Below are positions 8,633-16,347 of a DNA stretch of 39,831 bases, piece after piece. The stretch comes from Micrococcales bacterium. GTDB taxonomy: Bacteria > Actinomycetota > Actinomycetes > Actinomycetales > Cellulomonadaceae. Every line of letters begins with the position of its first letter. The first letter of the stretch is position 1. The stretch covers positions 1 to 39,831 of the forward strand of contig JAJUHG010000002.1 in NCBI GenBank assembly GCA_029267995.1. The letters run 5' to 3'. The notes under the pieces were generated by a model, which ran no database searches, was not told the DNA's origin, and saw only the letters and a program-made list of their open reading frames with translations. The position numbers and the translations under genes were made by a program.

Positions 8633-9634
8633 GTGCTGCCCACCGAACCCTCCCCCGAGCCCGGTGGCGCGCCCCCTGCCTTCTCCGGAACGCGCCTGAG
8701 CTGGCGTGACCTGCCCCGGCACGTGCGCGACCGGATCGCGAGCCTCGCGGGCGCCCCGGTCGGCGCCGAGGTCATGGCCACGAGCGGCTTCACACCCGGC
8801 TTCGCGGCCGTGCTCGAGCTCGTCGACGGCCGTCAGGTGTTCGTCAAGGCGGTCTCCCCCGCCCAGAACTCGCACTCCCCCGAGCTCGCCCGCCAGGAGA
8901 TCCGCGCCGCGAGCGCGATCCCCGGGTCCGTGCCGGCGCCACGCCTGCTGTGGTCGCACGACGACGGCGAGTGGGTCGTCCTGGGCTTCGAGGCCGTCGT
9001 CGGGCGCTCGCCCGAGCTGCCGTGGCGCCGCGAGGACCTCGAGCGCGTCCTCGCCGCGGTCGGCGAGCTCTCGCGCACCCGCCCGCTGGCGGGGCACACC
9101 TTGCCCGACCAGGCCGAGGCGTGGGCGAGCTCGATGACCGGCTGGCGGTCCTTCGCGACCCTGACGGCCCACGAGCGGGCGCGCGTCGCCGAGCGCGCGG
9201 GCGGGATCGGGGAGTGGGCGCACCGCAACCTCGAGCGGCTCGTCGCGTGGGAGCGCGCGGCTCCCCCGCTCGCCGCGGGCGACCGGCTCGTGCACGGCGA
9301 CCTGCGCGCCGACAACGTCATCCTCGACACCGAGCGCCTGTGGCTCGTCGACTGGCCGCACGCGGGCGTCGGCGCCCCGTGGCTCGACCTCGTGTGCATG
9401 CTGCCCTCGGTCACGATGCAAGGCGGCGGCGCGGCACGCGCGCTGTTCGACGCGAGCCCGCTGTCCGAGGGGCTCTCGACCGACGACCAGCTCGCGCTCG
9501 TCGCGGCCGTGACCGGGTTCTTCACGTGGCACTGCCTCCAGCCCGACCCGCCCGGGCTGCCGAACCTGCGCGCCTTCCAGCGGGCGCAGGCCTACACGGC
9601 CGTCGCGTGGCTGCGCGAGCTCGCGGGCGAGTGA
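8633..9634 (+). CDS. Aminoglycoside phosphotransferase (APH)-family kinase-like protein
   Basis: 333 aa; LVHGDLRADNVILDTERLWLVDWPHAGVGAPWLDLV catalytic and metal-binding motifs. Confidence 0.9.
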   Translation: MLPTEPSPEPGGAPPAFSGTRLSWRDLPRHVRDRIASLAGAPVGAEVMATSGFTPGFAAVLELVDGRQVFVKAVSPAQNSHSPELARQEIRAASAIPGSVPAPRLLWSHDDGEWVVLGFEAVVGRSPELPWRREDLERVLAAVGELSRTRPLAGHTLPDQAEAWASSMTGWRSFATLTAHERARVAERAGGIGEWAHRNLERLVAWERAAPPLAAGDRLVHGDLRADNVILDTERLWLVDWPHAGVGAPWLDLVCMLPSVTMQGGGAARALFDASPLSEGLSTDDQLALVAAVTGFFTWHCLQPDPPGLPNLRAFQRAQAYTAVAWLRELAGE

Positions 9635-9635
9635 C

Positions 9636-10583
9636 TCAACGCAGCTCGCGCAAGCGATCGATCATCGCCCGCACGACCTCGAACAGGTCACCGATCACCG
9701 CGTAGTCGGCGATCTGCACGAGCGGGGCGTCCGGGTCGGTGTTGATCGCGACGACGTGCTGCGCCGCGCGCATCCCACCCACGTGGTGCACCGCGCCCGA
9801 GACCCCCGCCCCGATGTAGAGCACGGGATTGACCGTGACGCCCGTCTGCCCGACCTGGAGCTCGTGGCCGACCCAGCCCTCGTCGGTCGCGACGCGGGTC
9901 GCGCCGAGCGCTCCCCCGAGCTCGTCGGCGAGCTCGGCGAGGAGCGAGAAGTCACCCTCCGTGCCGCGCCCGCCGGCGACCACGACGCCTGCGCTCGCGA
10001 GGTCGGGGCGGCCCGTCGCGACCCGCTCGGTGCGCTCGACGACGCGCACGCGCGGGTCCGACGCCCCCGCTGCGAGCGGCACGACCTCGGGGGACGACGG
10101 CGCGGCGGCCGGCTCGGGAGACGTCGCGTGCGGCTTGACCGTGACGATCGCGGGCTCGGCGAGCACGGCACAGCGGGAGCCCCACGTCGCGGCGAACGAG
10201 GTCCGCTCGGCCTCGATGCGCCCGCCCACCACCTCGACCTGAGCGGCGTCGACGAGCACTCCCCCGCCGAGCCGCACACCGAGGCGGGCCGCGAGCTCGC
10301 GCGCGGGGTAGGACGTCGTGACGAGCACCGCGGTGGGGCGCTCGGGGAGCGACAGGATCGCCCCCGCGAGCTCGGTCGACGAGCCTCGACCCGTCGCGAG
10401 ATGATGCACGCGCTCAGTGCCGTACGCACCGAGCCCCGTGACGTCGTCGTCGGCGAGCGGACCGAGCCACACGGCCTCGAGCCGTGCGCCGAGCCCCTGT
10501 GCGACCCGGCGAGCGGTCGTGAGCAGCTCGACGCCCGGCTGGTCAAGACGGCCGAGAAGAGCCAGGACGGGTCCGGTGCTCAT
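9636..10583 (-). CDS. etfA: Electron transfer flavoprotein alpha subunit
   Basis: 315 aa from ATG 10583: MSTGPVLALLGRLDQPGVELLTTARRVAQGLG..; C-terminal VNPVLYIGAGVSGAVHHVGGMRAAQHVVAINTDPDAPLVQIADYAVIGDLFEVV (FAD-binding). 4-bp ATGA overlap with etfB. Confidence 0.96.
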   Translation of the reverse strand: MSTGPVLALLGRLDQPGVELLTTARRVAQGLGARLEAVWLGPLADDDVTGLGAYGTERVHHLATGRGSSTELAGAILSLPERPTAVLVTTSYPARELAARLGVRLGGGVLVDAAQVEVVGGRIEAERTSFAATWGSRCAVLAEPAIVTVKPHATSPEPAAAPSSPEVVPLAAGASDPRVRVVERTERVATGRPDLASAGVVVAGGRGTEGDFSLLAELADELGGALGATRVATDEGWVGHELQVGQTGVTVNPVLYIGAGVSGAVHHVGGMRAAQHVVAINTDPDAPLVQIADYAVIGDLFEVVRAMIDRLRELR

Positions 10584-11365
10584 GCGAGTCCCTTCGCGAC
10601 GAGGTGCTCGGCGAGGCGTGCCCCGGCCGCGCCGTCGTCGTCGGTGTCGAAGACCTCCTGCTCGCGCGCAGGGATCTCCCCCACGCCCAGCACGCGAGTG
10701 CGCGCCGCCGCCACGCCGACCTCGTCGGCCGCGATGCCGAGGTCCGCGAGGGACCACGTCTCGATGGGCTTCGTGCGCGCCGCCATGATCGCCTTGAAGT
10801 CCGGGAAGCGAGGGGTGTTGATGCCGTCCGTGACGCTCACGAGCGCAGGGACGGGCGCCTCGAGGACCTCGACCACGTCGTCGAGCTCGCGGCGCACACG
10901 CACGCGCTCGCCGTCGACCTCGAGCCGCGAGGCGATCGTGAGCGCGGGAACGTCGAGCTCCTCGGCGAGCGCCGCGGGCAGGAGCGAGGTGAGCGAGTCG
11001 AGCGCCGCCATCCCGAGGAGCACGAGGTCGACCTCGCCGATGCGTCGCAGGGCCGCCGCGAGCACGCGGGCGGTCGCGAAGGCGTCCGAGCCCGCGAGGG
11101 CGTCGTCACGCACGTGCACGCCCCGGTCGGCCCCCATCTGCAGGCCGCGCCGCACCGCGTCGATCGCCTGGGCAGGCCCCATCGTGAGCACGACGACCTC
11201 GACGTCGCCGCGCTGCTCGGCGATCTTGCGAGCCTCCTCGAGCGCGTTCTCGTCGACCTCGTTGACGGTGCCGTCGCCCCCGTCACGGTCGACCCGCCCG
11301 AGCGGGGTGAACCGACGCTCGGCCTGGATGTCTGGGACGTGCTTGGCGCAGACCACGATCTTCAC
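10580..11365 (-). CDS. etfB: Electron transfer flavoprotein beta subunit
   Basis: 261 aa from GTG 11365: (V/M)KIVVCAKHVPDIQAERRF.. VNEVDENALEEARKIAEQRG. The track start at 11374 is a TTG; GTG gives the canonical N-terminus. Confidence 0.95.
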   Translation of the reverse strand: MKIVVCAKHVPDIQAERRFTPLGRVDRDGGDGTVNEVDENALEEARKIAEQRGDVEVVVLTMGPAQAIDAVRRGLQMGADRGVHVRDDALAGSDAFATARVLAAALRRIGEVDLVLLGMAALDSLTSLLPAALAEELDVPALTIASRLEVDGERVRVRRELDDVVEVLEAPVPALVSVTDGINTPRFPDFKAIMAARTKPIETWSLADLGIAADEVGVAAARTRVLGVGEIPAREQEVFDTDDDGAAGARLAEHLVAKGLA

Positions 11366-11399
11366 GACTCGCAAGGCTACCCGCGTCGCGTGCGCGACA

Positions 11400-13589
11400 A
11401 TGGTCCGCGTGCGTGCCGCCCGTCCAGCCCTCGGTGTCCACGTCGTCGGCGACGGCGTGGACGTCGCGGTGCACGCCCCGCGCGCGACCGCGGTCGAGCT
11501 GTGCCTCGTCGACGGCGACCACGAGCACGGGTGGTCCGAGCGGCGCGTCAGCCTCGACGGCCCCGAGCTCGGGGTATGGACCGGGCACGTCGCGGGGGTG
11601 CGCCCCGGCCAGCGCTACGGCTTTCGCGTGCACGGCCCGTGGGAGCCCGCGCACGGGCTGCGGCACAACCCCGCGAAGATCCTCGTCGACCCGTACGCCC
11701 GCGGCGTCGTGGGCGGGCTCGACCTCGACGGTCCCGTCACGGGGCATGTCACGGACGCGGACGGGCACGGCGACCCGCACGGACCGGCCGACGAGCGCGA
11801 CTCGCTCGGAAGCGTCCCGCTGTCGGTCGTGCTCGCACCGCCCGAGCAGCACGAGCGCCCGCCCCGGCCCCTCGTGCCGTGGGACCGCACCGTCGTCTAC
11901 GAGGCGCACGTGCGCGGGCTCACGAAGCGACTGCACGGCGTGCCCGAGCACCTGCGCGGGACCTACGCGGGGCTCGCGCACCCCGCGACGATCGAGCACC
12001 TGCACCGGCTCGGGGTCACGACGCTCGAGCTGCTGCCCGTCCATGCGAGCATCTCCGAGCCCCACCTGACCCGCCGCGGGCTCACGAACTACTGGGGCTA
12101 CAACACGCTCGGCTTCTTCGCCCCGCACGCCGCGTACGCGAGCGACGAGGCACGCGCGGGGGGCCCCGAGGGTGTGCTGCGCGAGCTGCGCGGCGCGGTC
12201 GACCTGCTGCACGCCGCGGGGATCGAGGTCCTGCTCGACGTCGTGTACAACCACACGTGCGAGGGCGGCATCGATGGTCCGCACCTGTCGTGGCGCGGCC
12301 TCGACAACCCGGGCTACTACGTCCACGACGGCTCGTGGCCCGCACGCCTGGCCGACGTCACGGGGACCGGCAACTCTCTCGACTTCCGCCGCCCGCACGT
12401 GATCGCCATGGCGCTCGACTCGATGCGCTACTGGGTCGAGCACGTCGGGGTCGACGGCTTCCGCTTCGACCTCGCGGTCACGCTCGCGCGGGGCCGCGAC
12501 GGCTTCGACCCCTTCCACCCCCTGCTCGTCGCAGCACAGACCGACCCCGTGCTACGCACCGCGAAGCTCGTCGCCGAGCCGTGGGACGTCGGCCCCGGCG
12601 GCTGGCAGACGGGGCGCTTCCCCGCGCCCTTCGCGGAGTGGAACGACCGCTTCCGCGACGCGGTGCGCACGTTCTGGCTCGCCGACCCCGCGCGTCTGTC
12701 GCACGGCGGGCGCGGCCACGGCCTCGCCGAGCTCGCGACGCGGCTGTCCGGCTCGGTCGACCTGTTCGGGCACGGCGAGATCCCGCTCGCGCGCAGCCCG
12801 CTCGCCTCGGTCAACTTCGTCACGGCGCACGACGGCTTCACGCTCGCCGACCTCGTGACCTACGAGCACAAGCGCAACGAGGCGAACGGCGAGGACAACC
12901 GCGACGGCTCGCACGACAACCGCTCGTGGAACCACGGGATCGAGGGGCCGCTCGTCCCGGGCGGGGTCGGCGGCGAGGTCTCCGCCCTGCGCCGCCGGTC
13001 GATGCGCAACCTCCTGGGCACCCTGCTCACCTCCGCAGGTGTCCCGATGATCACCGCGGGCGACGAGATCGGCCGCACGCAGCGCGGCAACAACAACGCC
13101 TACGCGCAGGACAACGAGATCAGCTGGGTCGACTGGGACCTCGAGCAGTGGCAGCGCGACCTGCTCGCGACGACGCGCCACCTCGTCGCGCTGCGCGCCG
13201 CGCACCCCGTGCTGCGACCCGCACGCTTCTTCCGCGGCGCCCCGCACGACGGCGACCCGGCCGCGCAGCCCGATCTCGCGTGGTTCTGCGCTGACGCGAG
13301 CCCGGTCGACCACGAGCACTGGCACGACCCCGAGGTGCGCACCCTGCAGATGCTCCGCACGAGTCCCGACGGCGGACGCGACGCGCTCGTCGTCGCGAAC
13401 GGCGCGCTCGAGGTCGTCGACGTGAGAGTCCCCGCAGGCGGCACGGGACGCTGGCAGCTCGAGTGGGACTCGACCTGGGAGCACCCCGAGCGCCGGGAGA
13501 CCACGGAGGGCAACGGTAACGAGTCGCCGTCGGCGGGCGACGAGGTGACCCTCGACCCGCTCACGCTGCGGATCTACCTCTCGGTGTAG
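11400..13589 (+). CDS. glgX: Glycogen debranching enzyme GlgX
   Basis: 729 aa from ATG 11400; CBM48 N-terminus GQRYGFRVHGPWEPAHGLRHNPAKILVDPYA; GH13 motifs LLDVVYNHT, VDGFRFDLAVTLAR, PMITAGDEIGRTQRGNNNAYAQDNEISWVDW. Confidence 0.96.
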   Translation: MVRVRAARPALGVHVVGDGVDVAVHAPRATAVELCLVDGDHEHGWSERRVSLDGPELGVWTGHVAGVRPGQRYGFRVHGPWEPAHGLRHNPAKILVDPYARGVVGGLDLDGPVTGHVTDADGHGDPHGPADERDSLGSVPLSVVLAPPEQHERPPRPLVPWDRTVVYEAHVRGLTKRLHGVPEHLRGTYAGLAHPATIEHLHRLGVTTLELLPVHASISEPHLTRRGLTNYWGYNTLGFFAPHAAYASDEARAGGPEGVLRELRGAVDLLHAAGIEVLLDVVYNHTCEGGIDGPHLSWRGLDNPGYYVHDGSWPARLADVTGTGNSLDFRRPHVIAMALDSMRYWVEHVGVDGFRFDLAVTLARGRDGFDPFHPLLVAAQTDPVLRTAKLVAEPWDVGPGGWQTGRFPAPFAEWNDRFRDAVRTFWLADPARLSHGGRGHGLAELATRLSGSVDLFGHGEIPLARSPLASVNFVTAHDGFTLADLVTYEHKRNEANGEDNRDGSHDNRSWNHGIEGPLVPGGVGGEVSALRRRSMRNLLGTLLTSAGVPMITAGDEIGRTQRGNNNAYAQDNEISWVDWDLEQWQRDLLATTRHLVALRAAHPVLRPARFFRGAPHDGDPAAQPDLAWFCADASPVDHEHWHDPEVRTLQMLRTSPDGGRDALVVANGALEVVDVRVPAGGTGRWQLEWDSTWEHPERRETTEGNGNESPSAGDEVTLDPLTLRIYLSV

Positions 13590-16160
13590 TCAGGCGTTCG
13601 CGACGAGGCCCGTCTCGGCCGGGGACGTCAGGGCCGGGTGGTGCGGCACGACGCGCACCGTGTAGCCGAACGAGCCCGAGCGCTCGAGCCGCACGTCACC
13701 CGTGAACTCGTGCCGCCCGCCCTCGAAGGACTGGCTGTGCGCGAGCCGCGCGACCGCGAACTCGTCGAGCTCGTCGTGGTCCGAGACCTTGCCGTAGACG
13801 ACCTGAACCTCGACGTCGGCGGGCGAGAGCTCACCGAGCGAGACGTACGCCTTGACACGCAGCGTCGAGCCGACCTCGACGACCTCGCCGAGGCCCACCG
13901 AGTCGACGTGGTCGACCCGCACCCCGGCCCACGCCGAGCCGACGTGCCGCTTCCACGCCGCGAGCTCGCGCGCGCCCGAGTACTCGGGGCCGTCGAGCGC
14001 GCGGCCTGCGGTCGTCGCGGGGACGTAGAGCTCCTCGACGTAGTCGGTGACCATGCGGTCCGACTGCACCTTCGGCCCGAGCGTCGCGAGCGTGTGGCGC
14101 ACCATCTCGAGCCAGGTCACGGGCAGCCCGCGCTCGTCACGGTCGTAGAACCGCGGGGCGACCTGCGTCTCGACGAGCTCGTAGAGCGCGGCCGCCTCGA
14201 GGTCGTCGCGACGGTCGGGGTCCTCGACCCCGTCCGCGGTCGGGATCGCCCACCCGTTCTCGCCGTCGTACCACTCGTCCCACCACCCGTCGAGGATCGA
14301 CAGGTTGAGGCCGCCGTTGAGCGCGGACTTCATGCCCGAGGTGCCGCACGCCTCGAGCGGGCGCAGCGGGTTGTTGAGCCACACGTCGCAGCCCGGGTAG
14401 AGCAGCTGGGCCATCTCGATGTCGTAGTTGGGCAGGAACGCGATGCGGTGCCGCACGCGCTCGTCGTCCGCGAAGCGCACGAGCTGCTGGATGAGACGCT
14501 TGCCCTGCTCGTCCGCGGGGTGCGACTTGCCCGCGACGATCAGCTGGACGGGACGCTCGGGGTCGAGCAGGAGCGAGCGCAGCCGCTCCTCGTCACGCAG
14601 CATGAGCGTGAGGCGCTTGTAGGTCGGTACGCGGCGCGCGAAGCCGATCGTGAGCACGTCGGGCGAGAGCGCCTCGTCGATCCACGTGATCTCGGCGGGG
14701 CTCGCACCGCGCCGACGCCACGAGGCACGCATGCGCTCGCGCGCGTACTCGACGAGCCGGGTGCGCATCGCGCGGCGGATCTCCCACAGCTCGGCGTCGC
14801 TCACCGCGTCGGGGCGCAGCCAGCCCTCCTCGTTCCCGACCGGGGCACCGAGCCGCTCGGCAGCGAGCTCGGCGAACCTCGGGTCGACCCACGTCGGGGA
14901 GTGCACGCCGTTCGTGATCGAGGAGATCGGCACCTCACGGGTGTCGAAGCCCTCCCAGAGCCCCGCGAACATGTCGCGCGAGACGACGCCGTGCAGGCGC
15001 GAGACCCCGTTCGCGCGCCCCCCGAGACGCAGCCCCATGACCGCCATGTTGAACACCGTCGGGTCGCCCTCGGGGTAGTCCTCCGCACCGAGCGCGAGCA
15101 CGGCCTCGCCGGGCACACCAGCCGAGCCGTCCGCGGGGAAGTACGTCGCGACGAGCTCGCGCGAGAAGCGGTCGATGCCCGCGGGCACGGGTGTGTGGGT
15201 CGTGAAGACGGTCGCGCCGCGCACCGCCTCGCGCGCCTCGTCGAAGCTCAGGCCCGCGTCGGCCATGAGCTCGCGGATCCGCTCGATCCCGAGGAAGCCC
15301 GCGTGCCCCTCGTTCATGTGGTACACCTCGGGCTCTGGTGCGCCCGTCAGCCGCGACCACACACGCAGCGCGCGCACGCCGCCCACCCCGAGCAAGAGCT
15401 CCTGCTGCAGGCGGTGCTCCCCGCCCCCGCCGTAGAGGCGGTCGGTCACCTTGCGCGCAAGCTCGTCGTTCTCCGGCACGTCCGAGTCGAGGAGCAGGAG
15501 CGGGACGCGCCCGACGCTCGCGACCCACACGTACGCCGCGAGCGTGCGCCCGCCCGGCAGGTCGAGCGTGACCCGGGCCGGTGTGCCGTCCTGCTCGCGC
15601 AGGAGCGTGAGGGGAAGCTCGTCGGGGTCGAGCACGGGGTAGGACTCGACCTGCCAGCCGTCGCGCGTGAGCGCCTGCTTGAAGTACCCCGAGTGGTAGA
15701 GCAGACCCACACCCACGATCGGCACCCCGAGGTCCGAGGCACTCTTGAGGTGGTCGCCCGCGAGGATGCCCAGACCGCCCGAGTACTGCGGGAGCACGGC
15801 CGTGATCCCGAACTCGGGCGAGAAGTATGCGATCGAGGCGGGCAGCTCGGGCCGGTGCCCCTGCTGCTGCTGGTACCAGCGCGGCTCGGTCACGTACGCG
15901 CGCAGGTCTGCCGCGGCGGCGTCGACGCGCGCGACGAAGGCCTCGTCGGCCGCGAGCTCGGCGAGACGCTCGACGCTCAGTGCGCCGACGAGACGCACGG
16001 GGTCCTGGCGCACCTCGAGCCACAGCTCGGGGTCGATCTGCGCGAAGAGCTCGCGCGTCGGGGCGTGCCACGACCAGCGCAGGTTGTGCGCGAGCTCGTC
16101 GAGGGCCGCGAGCGGCTCGGGAAGCAGGGTGCGGACGGTGAATCGACGGATGGCTCTCAC
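13590..16160 (-). CDS. glgP: Alpha-glucan (maltodextrin/glycogen) phosphorylase
   Basis: 856 aa from GTG 16160: VRAIRRFTVRTLLPEPLAALDELAHNLRWSWH; ITNGVHSPTWV, CDVWLNNPLRPLEACGTSGMKSALNGGLNLSILDGWWDE (PLP region). Confidence 0.96.
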   Translation of the reverse strand: MRAIRRFTVRTLLPEPLAALDELAHNLRWSWHAPTRELFAQIDPELWLEVRQDPVRLVGALSVERLAELAADEAFVARVDAAAADLRAYVTEPRWYQQQQGHRPELPASIAYFSPEFGITAVLPQYSGGLGILAGDHLKSASDLGVPIVGVGLLYHSGYFKQALTRDGWQVESYPVLDPDELPLTLLREQDGTPARVTLDLPGGRTLAAYVWVASVGRVPLLLLDSDVPENDELARKVTDRLYGGGGEHRLQQELLLGVGGVRALRVWSRLTGAPEPEVYHMNEGHAGFLGIERIRELMADAGLSFDEAREAVRGATVFTTHTPVPAGIDRFSRELVATYFPADGSAGVPGEAVLALGAEDYPEGDPTVFNMAVMGLRLGGRANGVSRLHGVVSRDMFAGLWEGFDTREVPISSITNGVHSPTWVDPRFAELAAERLGAPVGNEEGWLRPDAVSDAELWEIRRAMRTRLVEYARERMRASWRRRGASPAEITWIDEALSPDVLTIGFARRVPTYKRLTLMLRDEERLRSLLLDPERPVQLIVAGKSHPADEQGKRLIQQLVRFADDERVRHRIAFLPNYDIEMAQLLYPGCDVWLNNPLRPLEACGTSGMKSALNGGLNLSILDGWWDEWYDGENGWAIPTADGVEDPDRRDDLEAAALYELVETQVAPRFYDRDERGLPVTWLEMVRHTLATLGPKVQSDRMVTDYVEELYVPATTAGRALDGPEYSGARELAAWKRHVGSAWAGVRVDHVDSVGLGEVVEVGSTLRVKAYVSLGELSPADVEVQVVYGKVSDHDELDEFAVARLAHSQSFEGGRHEFTGDVRLERSGSFGYTVRVVPHHPALTSPAETGLVANA

Positions 16161-16240
16161 GCGGTCCAGCCTATGCGCTCGACCGAGGCCACCGCCCGCC
16201 GGAAGGCCCACGCGCGAGGGGCGGCACCGAGAAGTTCACC

Positions 16241-16258
16241 GCGCGCAGGCCTGCGCGC
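16241..16258. promoter_or_regulatory. Perfect 18-bp palindrome GCGCGCAGGCCTGCGCGC centred in the glgP/glgE divergent intergenic region
   Basis: Read directly; self-reverse-complementary over 18 bp; 80-90 bp from each start codon. Confidence 0.55.
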
Positions 16259-16335
16259 AGGCGCTGCCTCGGAAGCCGCGGGTGAAGCTCGACGCGCCAG
16301 GGCCTACGGATGTGCCGGAAGGCCCCCGGGCTGGG

Positions 16336-16341
16336 TAGGTT
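16336..16341 (+). promoter_or_regulatory. Candidate -10 (TAGGTT) of glgE, 6 nt before GTG (possible leaderless mRNA)
   Basis: TAGGTT-cgtcgt-GTG. Confidence 0.35.
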
Positions 16342-16347
16342 CGTCGT

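Noticed and set aside
8633-9634. Antibiotic resistance (aminoglycoside phosphotransferase) call
   Set aside because: Only the general APH/kinase fold is supported; no evidence of aminoglycoside specificity.
9756-11399. Upstream 548 codons of the 1277-aa ORF ending in glgX
   Set aside because: Read-through antisense to etfBA; the GlgX family starts at about ATG 11400.
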